A stretch of DNA of 64,000 bases from an uncultured Pelagibacteraceae bacterium (GTDB lineage: Bacteria > Pseudomonadota > Alphaproteobacteria > Pelagibacterales > Pelagibacteraceae), in assembly GCA_902572925.1 (NCBI GenBank), contig CACGHT010000002.1, positions 1 to 64,000 on the forward strand, written 5' to 3'. Position numbers and translations under genes: made by a program. Shown in pieces: positions 10,754 through 19,692 of this stretch; positions within the stretch are counted from its first letter, which is position 1, and each line of letters starts with the position of its first letter. The notes beneath the pieces are model-generated. The model was not told the origin of the DNA, made no database searches, and was given only the letters and a program-made list of their open reading frames with translations.

Positions 10754-12500
10754 AACTTATTTATCAATTCTAATTATTCTTTTATTTTCGATGGTGAATT
10801 CTTTTTCAGAAAATGAACCTGTAGATATATGGAATATTGATAAAGAACAATTACAAGAAAATTCTGAAAATAAAGAATTAATTTCAATTACTGAAAATGA
10901 ACTTGAAAGTGAAAAAATTGATGTTTTTAGTTTACAAAATAAGGATAGATCAGATTCAATTAAGGTTGATGAAACTTTAAATTCTAAAGAAATTAAAATA
11001 ATAGGTCTCTATGACCCTGAAGATTTTGGGTTAAAAATTGATATGTGGTCCAATTCAAATGGTGATCAATTAAAATACCTTTTTTCTAATTTAGCTAAAA
11101 TAAACTTATCACGCGATGCTTCAGAACTTATGAACATTGTTTTATTAACCAATGCTTATTATCCTAAAAAAAATATTAGTGAAAAAGATTTTTTAAAGAT
11201 TAAATCAGATTGGTTGATAAAACATAATAACTTAGAGCTGATAGAGGAATATCTTATAAAAAACGATATTTTAAACTTACACCCTAAACTTAGTAAATAT
11301 TTAGTTGATAAGTATTTATCCAAGTCTGAGCTTGATAAAGCTTGCAAAATTTTTTTAAATAATTCAGAACCAATAAAAAATGATTATTTGTCAAAATTTA
11401 ATATCTATTGTTTGATAAACAATGGAAAAAAAGATGAAGCACAATTAATTTTTGACTTAAAAAAAGAATTAGGCTTTAACGACCAATATTTTGAAAATAA
11501 ATTAAATTATCTTTTTGGATATACAAATGAAATTGATGAAGCTGTTTCTGAAAAAAGTATTCTAGAGTTTCATCTGGCTCATAAAACAAATCCAGATTTT
11601 TCATTTGAACCAAAGGAAAGTACCAATCCATTAATATGGAAATATTTAGCTGCTTCAAATTTATTATACCAAACTAATGAAATCGACTTGGATGAATTAG
11701 AAAAAATAGAATTAATTGAGTATGCCACACATAACAAGAATTATCTTGAAGATGATTTATTTCAAATTTACAAAAGGTTTCAGTTTACGATTGATCAATT
11801 TTTGAATGTCAAAACAGTATTTAAATCCTTAGCCAATATTGAAAGTAGGGCCCTTTTATATCAAAGTGTATTGTTAGAGTCTGACATAAATAAAAAAATA
11901 GAGTTAATGAAACTTCTTAAAGAAGCATTTATCAAGGATAAAATTGGTAATGCTTTTGAAGAAAAACTAAAAGACTTGTTACAAGATATTGAATTAGATC
12001 AAATTTCCTCAAAGCATACTAGTTTTTATTTAGAAAATATTAATACTGATGAAAAAAAACAAACTAAAATAAAGTATAATGATGATCTTTTACATCAATC
12101 AAAACTAATAAAATATTTTATTGGAGAATATAATCAAACAAAAATAGAAAAAGATCTCAATAATTTTCTCAAAAAAATAAAAAAGGATAAAAAGTATTCT
12201 ATCTCAAAAAAAGATATTATTTTAATCGAGTCATTGAAATCAGATGGCATAAAAATTGATAAGAAATATGACAATTTATATAAAATTCTAGACTCTGAAA
12301 TGCCAACAGATATTCAAGTCATGGTAAACAACAATGAGTCTGCTTCAACAATTCTCAGAATTATAGAGGTTATTGGTCAAGATGAGTTGAGTACTTTAGA
12401 TGAGGATACCCTATTTTTTATTATAAGTGCACTTAATCAATTAAACATAGACTCTATACGTAATAAAATTCTATTAAAAGTTCTTCCTTTAAAAGTTTAA
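10728..12500 (+). CDS. Large secreted helical protein of unknown function
   Basis: A 590-residue protein with an N-terminal signal peptide (MKILKLLNKTYLSILIILLF followed by small and polar residues), so it is probably periplasmic. The mature part is acidic-basic, rich in Leu/Lys/Asn/Glu, with many predicted helices in short hairpins (for example LEEYLIKNDILNLHPKL and KACKIFLNN) that suggest TPR- or Sel1-like solenoid repeats, though I could not assign a clear repeat. No catalytic motif is seen. It lies between the small membrane protein and def. It may be a SAR11-wide hypothetical; no function is proposed. Confidence 0.75.
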   Translation: MKILKLLNKTYLSILIILLFSMVNSFSENEPVDIWNIDKEQLQENSENKELISITENELESEKIDVFSLQNKDRSDSIKVDETLNSKEIKIIGLYDPEDFGLKIDMWSNSNGDQLKYLFSNLAKINLSRDASELMNIVLLTNAYYPKKNISEKDFLKIKSDWLIKHNNLELIEEYLIKNDILNLHPKLSKYLVDKYLSKSELDKACKIFLNNSEPIKNDYLSKFNIYCLINNGKKDEAQLIFDLKKELGFNDQYFENKLNYLFGYTNEIDEAVSEKSILEFHLAHKTNPDFSFEPKESTNPLIWKYLAASNLLYQTNEIDLDELEKIELIEYATHNKNYLEDDLFQIYKRFQFTIDQFLNVKTVFKSLANIESRALLYQSVLLESDINKKIELMKLLKEAFIKDKIGNAFEEKLKDLLQDIELDQISSKHTSFYLENINTDEKKQTKIKYNDDLLHQSKLIKYFIGEYNQTKIEKDLNNFLKKIKKDKKYSISKKDIILIESLKSDGIKIDKKYDNLYKILDSEMPTDIQVMVNNNESASTILRIIEVIGQDELSTLDEDTLFFIISALNQLNIDSIRNKILLKVLPLKV

Positions 12501-12523
12501 AAATTAGTTTATCTATTTATCTT

Positions 12524-13048
12524 ATGACCATTAAAGATATAATTACAGTTCCTGACGAAACTTTAAAAAAAATCTCTGAACCATTAGAAAAAGTCAGCAC
12601 CAATGAAAAAAAACTTATTAATGATTTATTTGATACAATGTACGCTTCGAAAGGTATTGGATTAGCCGCGGTACAAATAGGTATCTTGAAAAGAATTTTA
12701 GTAATTGATGTGTCTACTAAAGATGAAAAGAGGGAGCCCTTAAGTTTCATAAATCCTGTTATTAAAAAAGTAAGTAATGAAACTTCAATTTATGAAGAAG
12801 GTTGTTTATCAATTCCAGATACATTTATAGAAATTGAAAGGCCAAAAATTTGTGAAGTGGAATATATAGATATAAATGGAGAAAAAAAAATTTTAAAGTG
12901 TGATGGTCTTTTATCAACTTGTTTACAACACGAAATAAATCATTTAGATGGAAAATTGATAATTGACCACTTATCAAAATTAAAAAGAGATATCATCATT
13001 AAAAAAATTTCAAAAACAAAAAAAAATCCTGACAGAATATTAGTTTAG
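12524..13048 (+). CDS. def: Peptide deformylase
   Basis: A 174-residue metalloenzyme that removes the formyl group from nascent N-terminal methionine. All three family motifs are present: GIGLAAVQIG, EEGCLSIP (the Cys is a metal ligand) and QHEINHLDG (HExxH). It is placed directly before fmt with a 2-base gap, the common def-fmt arrangement that joins formylation with deformylation. The start ATG gives the normal length. Confidence 0.97.
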   Translation: MTIKDIITVPDETLKKISEPLEKVSTNEKKLINDLFDTMYASKGIGLAAVQIGILKRILVIDVSTKDEKREPLSFINPVIKKVSNETSIYEEGCLSIPDTFIEIERPKICEVEYIDINGEKKILKCDGLLSTCLQHEINHLDGKLIIDHLSKLKRDIIIKKISKTKKNPDRILV

Positions 13049-13050
13049 AA

Positions 13051-13983
13051 ATGCCAAAAAAAATCATCTTTATGGGTACACCCATGTTTGCGGTTCCAAT
13101 ATTAAAATCTCTATATCAAAATGGTTTTCCAATAAATTTGGTTTATACACAACCACCTCAAAAATCTCACCGAGGTCAGAGGATAAATAAATCTCCAGTT
13201 CAAGGTATATCCGAAACTTTAAATATAGAATTCAGATCTCCACAAAACTTAGAAAATAATACTGAGGAATATGAGTTTTTAAAAAAAATGGATGCTGATC
13301 TTGCAATTGTTGTAGCCTATGGACAGATAATTCCTAAAGAATTTTTAAGTTTAACAAAAAAAGGTTTTATAAATATTCATGCATCTATACTCCCAAAATG
13401 GAGAGGTGCTGCACCCATTCAGAGAGCTATAATGAATTTAGATACGGAAACAGGGATCAGTATAATGAAAATCAATGAAGAATTAGATAGCGGGCCCGTA
13501 AGTAACACTTATAAAATAAAACTTGACCAAAATCTTAATGCAAAAGAGGTCTCAGAAAAACTCGCTTTAATAGCAGCAGATAAAATTTTAGATGTTGTAG
13601 ATGAAATTTTTGAGGGTAAATCAAATTTTGTTGATCAAGATAATTCTAAAGCCACTTATGCAAAAAAAATTACTAAAAATGAGGGGCAAATAGACTGGAA
13701 AAGTGATGCTTTAAAAATAATTGGAAAAATTAATGGCTTATATCCTTCTCCAGGAGCTTTTTTTAATTTTAACGGCCAAAGATATAAAATTTTAAAAGCA
13801 GAAATTAGTAATGGGATTGGCAAAAATGGTGAGGTTATATCAGACGATCTTGAAATAGCGTGTGGAGGTGAAAAATCTATTAAAGTTATCGAGATACAAA
13901 GAGAGGGAAAAAAGGTTCAAAAAACTGGAGAGTTTATGCTCGGATCCCAAATCAGAAAAGGCTCAATCATATCTAATGTTTAG
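13051..13983 (+). CDS. fmt: Methionyl-tRNA formyltransferase
   Basis: A 310-residue enzyme that formylates initiator Met-tRNA using 10-formyltetrahydrofolate. It starts with IIFMGTPMFAVPIL and has the folate-binding and catalytic HASILPKWRGAAPIQRAI block (Asn in INIHAS, His and later Asp), then the C-terminal tRNA-binding domain with LYPSPGAFF. Its length is normal. The stop overlaps the truA start by 8 bases, so def-fmt-truA form a tight operon, a standard alphaproteobacterial order. Confidence 0.97.
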   Translation: MPKKIIFMGTPMFAVPILKSLYQNGFPINLVYTQPPQKSHRGQRINKSPVQGISETLNIEFRSPQNLENNTEEYEFLKKMDADLAIVVAYGQIIPKEFLSLTKKGFINIHASILPKWRGAAPIQRAIMNLDTETGISIMKINEELDSGPVSNTYKIKLDQNLNAKEVSEKLALIAADKILDVVDEIFEGKSNFVDQDNSKATYAKKITKNEGQIDWKSDALKIIGKINGLYPSPGAFFNFNGQRYKILKAEISNGIGKNGEVISDDLEIACGGEKSIKVIEIQREGKKVQKTGEFMLGSQIRKGSIISNV

Positions 13984-14716
13984 ATATCAAATATTGATAG
14001 AGTATGTAGGTACCGATTTTAGAGGTTGGCAAATTCAAACAAAAGGCAAAACTATACAAGGTCTTATTCAAGAGAGAATTTCTAAATTATTAAAAGAAAA
14101 AATTATTTTGTTTGGCGCTGGTAGATTAGACAAAGGAGTACACGCTATTGAACAATCTGCTCATTTTGAGTGTAAAAAAAAAATTGAAAATCTGAATAAA
14201 TTTGTCAAATCTTTAAATCATTTTCTAAATAAGGAAATGATTTCAATCATTAAAATTAAGAAAAGAGGCAATGATTTTCACGCAAGATTTTCTGCAAGAA
14301 TGAGAATATATAAGTATAAAATCATTAATCGTCCCAGTAGACCGGTAATAGATAAAAATAGAGGATGGCACATTATTAATAAACTTGATTTAAAGATAAT
14401 GAAAAAAGCTGCGAAAAAATTAGTTGGTACTAAAGATTTTTCTACTTTCAGAGCTTCAAGCTGTAGAGCTAAAAGTCCGATCAAAACAATGAGATCAGTT
14501 AAAATAAAATCTAGAAATAGTAAAATAGAGATAGAATTTCAATCTCAATCTTTTCTACAACAACAAGTTAGATCAATGGTTGGCTGTTTAAAATATGTAG
14601 GTGAAAAAAAATGGACTCTAAAAAAATTCAATTTCGTTATGAACTCAAAAAAAAGGATTCTGTGCGCACCACCAGCACCACCTGAAGGTCTTTATTTAGC
14701 GAGAGTTATTTATTAA
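13976..14716 (+). CDS. truA: tRNA pseudouridine(38-40) synthase
   Basis: A 246-residue pseudouridine synthase that modifies positions 38-40 of many tRNAs. The protein starts MFRYQILIEYVGTDFRGWQ at 13976. A longer reading from 13862 exists but the family begins here, and this start overlaps the fmt stop. The catalytic Asp is Asp52 in GAGRLDKGVHA; the usual GRTDAGVHA is altered at two flanking positions but keeps Arg and Asp. The C-terminal QQQVRSMVG helix is present. The last 21 bases overlap the convergent SET-domain gene. Confidence 0.95.
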   Translation: MFRYQILIEYVGTDFRGWQIQTKGKTIQGLIQERISKLLKEKIILFGAGRLDKGVHAIEQSAHFECKKKIENLNKFVKSLNHFLNKEMISIIKIKKRGNDFHARFSARMRIYKYKIINRPSRPVIDKNRGWHIINKLDLKIMKKAAKKLVGTKDFSTFRASSCRAKSPIKTMRSVKIKSRNSKIEIEFQSQSFLQQQVRSMVGCLKYVGEKKWTLKKFNFVMNSKKRILCAPPAPPEGLYLARVIY

Positions 14717-15187
14717 TTTTTTTTTGTTACTCATTGCAAACTTTTTACTAATTCTCCACCTAGACTCTTCTCTTACAATATATCCACAGCAATTTTTTGA
14801 ACCACATCTGCAAGGAAATTGTTTATAGTCTTCATCATAACCAAATCCATAATCACAAGTAAACTCCTCTCCCTTTTTAATATCACGAATAGCTGTAATC
14901 CATACTTTTAAACCTTTACCATTATAATCACAGTTATTATTACAACTATGGTTTACTAGACCTGCAATATTCCATGAAAAATCTCCATCGAGAGTATATT
15001 TTTTATTTAATGTGAATAAGTAAATGGGTTTTTTATTATCAAACTTAATTGACTCATCAACCTCTTTATTTGTAATAATTTTGCCAACGTAATTAATTAT
15101 TTTTGTTCCTTCTTTAATATCACGTGTAGCATAAAGACCTCTTCCTTTCTTATCAATTTTAGATCTTTTAATTCTATAAAGTTTCAT
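14696..15187 (-). CDS. SET-domain protein (putative lysine methyltransferase)
   Basis: A 163-residue protein consisting of one SET domain. It shows GRGLYAT (residues 15-21) in the S-adenosylmethionine site, the knot-forming NHSC (79-82), the catalytic-tyrosine region CDYGF (111-115), and a post-SET cysteine cluster CRCGSKNC (126-133) that with Cys82 could bind zinc. SET enzymes transfer methyl groups to lysine side chains. The bacterial substrate is unknown; ribosomal or nucleoid proteins are candidates. The next gene downstream on the same strand lies away from it; the HDAC-like gene is 30 bases upstream in the same direction, so the pair is probably co-transcribed. Confidence 0.87.
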   Translation of the reverse strand: MKLYRIKRSKIDKKGRGLYATRDIKEGTKIINYVGKIITNKEVDESIKFDNKKPIYLFTLNKKYTLDGDFSWNIAGLVNHSCNNNCDYNGKGLKVWITAIRDIKKGEEFTCDYGFGYDEDYKQFPCRCGSKNCCGYIVREESRWRISKKFAMSNKKKLINNSR

Positions 15188-15217
15188 ATGATTGAATTAT
15201 TATTAACTTAATTTAAA

Positions 15218-16141
15218 TCAATTAAATTCTACAAGTGCGTTAACATGTTCATTAGCACTTTCAGATAATGCATTTAAATCATAACCACCCTCAAGAATAG
15301 AGATAACTTTGCCTTGAGTGAACTTGTTGGTAGCAGCTAAAGTTCTTTTAGTAATTTCATAGAAGTCTTTTGTTTCAAGTTTAAATTGAGCTAAAGGATC
15401 ATCTTTATGAGCATCAAAACCTGCTGAGAATATAAGAAAATCAGGCTTATAATTAATCAACCTATCTAAAACTCTATTGAATGCATTAAAATATTCCTCC
15501 GAGTTTGTTCCTGCTGGTAAAGGTATATTTAAAGAGTTATCAAAATCACCCTTATCTTTATCTGTACCCCCTCCAGGATAAAAAGGATATTGGTGTGTTG
15601 AAATATATAATGAATTTTTGTTATTACGCATAACATCATAATTTCCATTTCCCCAGTGCACATCAAAATCTACACACGCAACCCTCTTATATTTATAATT
15701 TTTAATTAAGTAATTAGTGGCTACACCAGCGTTTGATATACAACAAAATCCCATTGCCTTATCCTTTTCCGCATGATGTCCTGGAGGTCTTGCTAAACAA
15801 AACGCGTTCTTAAATTCTTTATTTTCTATTCCATCAATGGCCCTAATTGTTGAGCCAGCTGCATCAAATACTGCTTTTTTACTGTCTGGTGATATTACAG
15901 TATCTCCATCTAAAAATTTTAGACCCTTTTGAGGGAATGAACTATTTAAATTATCAATATATTCTTTTGAGTGTGTCATTGCCAATATATCATCTGGCAC
16001 ATTACCTGGTTTTTCCCAAATCAGATCACTTCTTTTTTTTAATTTTTCTTTTATAGCAATTACTCTTTTAGGCTGTTCAGGATGACCATCGCCAGTGTCA
16101 TGTTTTTCATAAGAGTCAGAATTTATAATTGCTGTATTCAT
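15218..16141 (-). CDS. HDAC-like (AcuC/class II) amidohydrolase
   Basis: A 307-residue member of the histone-deacetylase/acetoin-utilisation superfamily. The catalytic His pair is in RPPGHHAEKDKAMGF (His122-His123), metal ligands in CVDFDVHWGNG (Asp158-His162 region) and in the FSAGFDAHKDDPL segment, and a GGYDLNAL tail follows. Bacterial relatives deacetylate acetyl-lysine, acetylpolyamines or small acylated amines, so a protein substrate is not proven. It overlaps the dapE start by 4 bases (ATGA), which ties it to the lysine operon, and precedes the SET-domain gene. Confidence 0.92.
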   Translation of the reverse strand: MNTAIINSDSYEKHDTGDGHPEQPKRVIAIKEKLKKRSDLIWEKPGNVPDDILAMTHSKEYIDNLNSSFPQKGLKFLDGDTVISPDSKKAVFDAAGSTIRAIDGIENKEFKNAFCLARPPGHHAEKDKAMGFCCISNAGVATNYLIKNYKYKRVACVDFDVHWGNGNYDVMRNNKNSLYISTHQYPFYPGGGTDKDKGDFDNSLNIPLPAGTNSEEYFNAFNRVLDRLINYKPDFLIFSAGFDAHKDDPLAQFKLETKDFYEITKRTLAATNKFTQGKVISILEGGYDLNALSESANEHVNALVEFN

Positions 16142-17295
16142 TTAAAATAATTTTTTAAAATATTTTCATAAATTTTAGTTAGATTTTTAAGATCTTTAAG
16201 AGACACTGCCTCATCAACTTTATGCATAGTTTTTCCAACTAAACCAAATTCAAGACCTGGACATATGGTTCTTATAAATCTTAAGTCTGAAGTTCCACCT
16301 GTTGTAGATAATTTTGGTTTTAATTTTGTTATCTTTTTAATAATATTTTGTATCATAAATGTTGTTTTGTTAGCTTTTGTCAAAAAAGCTTCACCAGAAA
16401 CTCTGTACTCAATTTTAAATTTTGATTTATGTTTTTTGGTTATTTTTCTTAAAATTTTGTTAATTTTTTTTTTAAGAGAATTTGAGGAATGTTTATTATT
16501 AAATCTTATGTTGAATGTTGCTTCAGCTGTCGCCGGAATAACATTATCTGCAGTATTGTTTATATTTATTTTAGTAACCTCCAAGTTTGTAGGTTGAAAA
16601 TCTTTAGTTCCTTTATCGAACTTAATTTCCTTTAATTCTTTTAAAATATTAACAATTGTAGTTGAGGGATTTTTTGCTCTAGAAGGATATGCAACGTGAC
16701 CTTGTAAACCAAATATAATTAATTTACCAGTTAAACTGCCTCTTCGACCAATTTTAATCATTTCACCCAAAACATTTGGGTTAGTTGGTTCACCGACTAA
16801 GCAAAAATTAATCTTCTCTCTTTTTTTTCTCAAAAACTCTACAACTTTTTTTGTGCCATTAACTGCATCACCTTCCTCGTCACCTGTTATCAACAGACTA
16901 ATTGATCCATTAAATTTTTTATTTTTTGACAAAAACTTGCTTACAGCAGAAACAAAAGCTGCAATAGAACTTTTCATATCATTCGCACCTCTTCCAATTA
17001 AGTGACCTCGCTTAATAGATGGTCTGAATGGATTAGTTGTCCAATCTTTTATATTTCCTGGAGGCACAACATCCAGGTGACCTGCATAACAGAAGTTTGG
17101 ACTTTTATTTCCGAATCTTGCATATAAATTTTTAACAGGCTTAAAGCCTCTTTCTTTAAATTCGAGTATTTTTGTTTTGAAACCAAGTCTTTTCAATTTT
17201 TTTTCTAAAAATTTCATTATACCTGCATCTTCAGGAGTAATTGAAGGAAATCTAATTAGCTCTTTAGCTAATTGTAACTGATTTAAAGTTTTCAT
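16138..17295 (-). CDS. dapE: Succinyl-diaminopimelate desuccinylase
   Basis: A 385-residue M20-family zinc hydrolase that removes succinate from N-succinyl-LL-diaminopimelate on the way to lysine and peptidoglycan. Metal-site motifs are YAGHLDVVPPG (His, Asp), RGANDMKSS, LITGDEEGD (catalytic Glu) and the dimer/substrate region near GGTSDLRF. Length is typical. The start ATG lies 1 base from the dapD end, and the order dapD-dapE is the usual alphaproteobacterial one. Confidence 0.95.
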   Translation of the reverse strand: MKTLNQLQLAKELIRFPSITPEDAGIMKFLEKKLKRLGFKTKILEFKERGFKPVKNLYARFGNKSPNFCYAGHLDVVPPGNIKDWTTNPFRPSIKRGHLIGRGANDMKSSIAAFVSAVSKFLSKNKKFNGSISLLITGDEEGDAVNGTKKVVEFLRKKREKINFCLVGEPTNPNVLGEMIKIGRRGSLTGKLIIFGLQGHVAYPSRAKNPSTTIVNILKELKEIKFDKGTKDFQPTNLEVTKININNTADNVIPATAEATFNIRFNNKHSSNSLKKKINKILRKITKKHKSKFKIEYRVSGEAFLTKANKTTFMIQNIIKKITKLKPKLSTTGGTSDLRFIRTICPGLEFGLVGKTMHKVDEAVSLKDLKNLTKIYENILKNYFK

Positions 17296-17296
17296 T

Positions 17297-18124
17297 TCAG
17301 TCTCGTAAAAGATCGTTTATAGAAGTTTTTGACCTTGTTTTTTCATCAACCTGCTTAATTATTACAGCACAGTACAACGAAGGTGCAGCCGAATTATTTT
17401 TATCTGGCAATGAACCTGGGACAACAACTGAGTATGGCGGAATTTTACCATAAGTGATATTACCAGTTTTTCGATCGACTATTTTAGTTGATTGACCTAT
17501 ATACATACCCATACTTAAAACTGAACCTTCCCCAACAATCACCCCCTCAACAACTTCTGACATAGCTCCAAGGAAAACATTATCTTCGATTATCGTAGGT
17601 AAAGCTTGTGCAGGTTCTAAAACTCCACCAACCCCTGATCCTGCTGATATATGACAATTTTTTCCGATTTGACAACAGCTACCTGCTCTTGCAAATGTAT
17701 CTATCATCGTTCCCTCATCGATATAAGCTCCGATATTTACATAGCATGGCATCAAAACAGCATTTTTTCCAACAAATGATCCTTTTCTAACTGGAGAATT
17801 AGGAACCATTCTAAACCCAGCTCTTTCATGATCTTCTTTTGACCAACCTGCAGTTTTACCTTTTAACAAGTGAGATTTATCGTACCAACTACTGTAAGGA
17901 CCATTTAAGTTTTCCATTGGATAAATTCTAAAGCTTAACATAATTGCTTTCTTTAAATGCTGGTGTGTAACCCATTCACCATTTATTTTTTCGGCAACTC
18001 TTGATTTTCCACTGTCCAAATCACTAATAACTTGATTTATTGCATCTTTAATTTTTTGGTCTGAATTTTGGTTTATTTGATCTTTAATTTCCCAAGCATC
18101 ATTTATAATTTTTTCTATAGACAT
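17297..18124 (-). CDS. dapD: Tetrahydrodipicolinate N-succinyltransferase
   Basis: A 275-residue acyltransferase that uses succinyl-CoA to succinylate tetrahydrodipicolinate in the DAP/lysine pathway. The C-terminal two thirds shows the hexapeptide repeats of a left-handed beta helix (for example [19 protein letters not shown] and [23 protein letters not shown]). The trimeric active site is formed by these repeats. It lies 3 bases after the HAD gene and 1 base before dapE, inside the rpmH-to-dapE block. Confidence 0.96.
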   Translation of the reverse strand: MSIEKIINDAWEIKDQINQNSDQKIKDAINQVISDLDSGKSRVAEKINGEWVTHQHLKKAIMLSFRIYPMENLNGPYSSWYDKSHLLKGKTAGWSKEDHERAGFRMVPNSPVRKGSFVGKNAVLMPCYVNIGAYIDEGTMIDTFARAGSCCQIGKNCHISAGSGVGGVLEPAQALPTIIEDNVFLGAMSEVVEGVIVGEGSVLSMGMYIGQSTKIVDRKTGNITYGKIPPYSVVVPGSLPDKNNSAAPSLYCAVIIKQVDEKTRSKTSINDLLRD

Positions 18125-18127
18125 AAT

Positions 18128-18820
18128 TTATTGACTTTTTAATAACCTTATTTCCTTAAGAAATAAAGACAGATTTTCAATTTTATGAGAAATATAATCT
18201 TTATCAGAATCTATCTTGCCAAAATGTTCATCATTAATTAACCAAACAGTTGCACAGCCCCGCTCGTAACCAATACTCAGGTTTTTTGCGATATCTTCTA
18301 TATAAATGGTTTCTTTTGGATTCAATCCAAATTTTTTAACCATTAAATCAAAAGTTTTAGCCTCAGGTTTTGGCACATACCCAGCATCTTTAATATCAAA
18401 AACTTTATCTCTTCCAAAAAGATCATAAACACCTAAATGAGTTAAAATATTTTTAGCATGCTCGGCGCTCCCATTAGTAAAAATAAATTTTTCCATGTCT
18501 AATTTTTCAAGTTCGTTTCTCATAATCTTGTCCTCTCTCATAAATGAAAGATCTATTGTGTGGACATATTTTAGGAATTCTTCAGGGGGTATATCATGAT
18601 GGATCATTAAACCATTTAAACTAGTATTGTATTTATAAAAATAATCAGTCTGTAATTTTTTTGCTTCCTCCATATTTATTTTTAGTCTCTCAGATATAAA
18701 CATTGTCATTCTTTTGGAAACTTGACCAAATACTTTTTCAAGGGAATAGTTATTATGTTTTCCATAACAAACCCCGTCAAGGTCCAACAGAAGGTATTTC
18801 ATTTCTTTAAAATTTTTCAT
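18128..18820 (-). CDS. HAD-superfamily pyrimidine 5'-nucleotidase-like protein
   Basis: A 230-residue HAD hydrolase. Motif I is LLLDLDGVCYG (nucleophile and acid Asp), motif II IFTNGSAEH, the lysine of motif III is in YVPKPEAKTF, and motif IV is YIEDIAKNL. It matches the pyrimidine 5'-nucleotidase family found between argB and dapD in alphaproteobacteria (related to yeast SDT1/PHM8). It probably dephosphorylates UMP/CMP or similar metabolites. Its start overlaps argB by 4 bases. Confidence 0.88.
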   Translation of the reverse strand: MKNFKEMKYLLLDLDGVCYGKHNNYSLEKVFGQVSKRMTMFISERLKINMEEAKKLQTDYFYKYNTSLNGLMIHHDIPPEEFLKYVHTIDLSFMREDKIMRNELEKLDMEKFIFTNGSAEHAKNILTHLGVYDLFGRDKVFDIKDAGYVPKPEAKTFDLMVKKFGLNPKETIYIEDIAKNLSIGYERGCATVWLINDEHFGKIDSDKDYISHKIENLSLFLKEIRLLKSQ

Positions 18821-19665
18821 TTTCTTATCAAAGTCCCAGAACCTTTGTCGGAAAAAATTTCAAACAATATAGAGTGTTGTTTTCTACCATCAATTATTCC
18901 GACTGCTGTAACTCCATTTTTAACTGCATCTAAACAAGTATTTATTTTAGGTATCATTCCCTCTGTAATAATATTATTTTCAACCATTTTTAAAACTTCT
19001 GTTGAATTAATTTCGTTAATTAGTTTTTTGTCTTTATCTAGAACTCCCTCAACATTGGTCATTAATAGTAATCTTCTGGATTTTAATGACTTTGCAATCG
19101 CACCTGCAGCTATATCACCATTGATATTATAAGGATGATTGTCATTTCCTAAACCCAGTGGTGAAACTATTGGAACTTGCTTTTGATTAAGAATTTTTTC
19201 TATAAGATCATTATTAATTTTCTCAGGTATTCCTACAAAACCTAGTTCTTTTGCTTCTGGTGTTACCTTTATTATATTGTTTTTTTTCGTATGAATTGAG
19301 ATTGCATCAGTACCAAATCTTTTTAAAGAATCGACAATATCATTATTAAAATCAATCAACACTGACTCAACGATGTTTATTATCTTTTTATCTGTTACTC
19401 TTAAACCTCTAATAAATTTTGATTGAATATTTGATTTGTCTAGTTCTCTTTTTATTCTTGGACCTCCTCCATGAACGACTACAAATGAAATACCTAACTT
19501 ACTGAGTATATTTATATCTGTTATAAAATTATCAAAGATATTTCTATCTATAAAAACATTTCCTCCGTATTTTATTACTATGAGGTCATTTTTATATTTT
19601 TCTATGTATTTAGACACTTCGTTAATTGGTGGTCCATTTTTTGGAAGTATTTTTTTTAAATCCAT
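18817..19665 (-). CDS. argB: Acetylglutamate kinase
   Basis: A 282-residue amino-acid kinase that phosphorylates N-acetylglutamate, step two of arginine synthesis. Motifs are VIKYGGNVF (phosphate binding), VVHGGGPRI, NINGDIAAGAIA and TNVEGVLDK, and the C-terminal EGMIPKI block. Arginine feedback could occur if the N-terminal helix works as in hexameric ArgB; the short N-terminal extension is present. Other arginine genes in the window are argD, argF and argJ, all unlinked. No engB/yihA lies between yidC and argB, where many relatives have it. Confidence 0.96.
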   Translation of the reverse strand: MDLKKILPKNGPPINEVSKYIEKYKNDLIVIKYGGNVFIDRNIFDNFITDINILSKLGISFVVVHGGGPRIKRELDKSNIQSKFIRGLRVTDKKIINIVESVLIDFNNDIVDSLKRFGTDAISIHTKKNNIIKVTPEAKELGFVGIPEKINNDLIEKILNQKQVPIVSPLGLGNDNHPYNINGDIAAGAIAKSLKSRRLLLMTNVEGVLDKDKKLINEINSTEVLKMVENNIITEGMIPKINTCLDAVKNGVTAVGIIDGRKQHSILFEIFSDKGSGTLIRK

Positions 19666-19692
19666 TTTTATTATTGTGTAATAATTAATTTT

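Noticed and set aside
13862-13975. Longer truA reading frame
   Set aside because: It lies fully inside fmt in another frame and adds no conserved residues. The family start MFRYQILIEY is at 13976.
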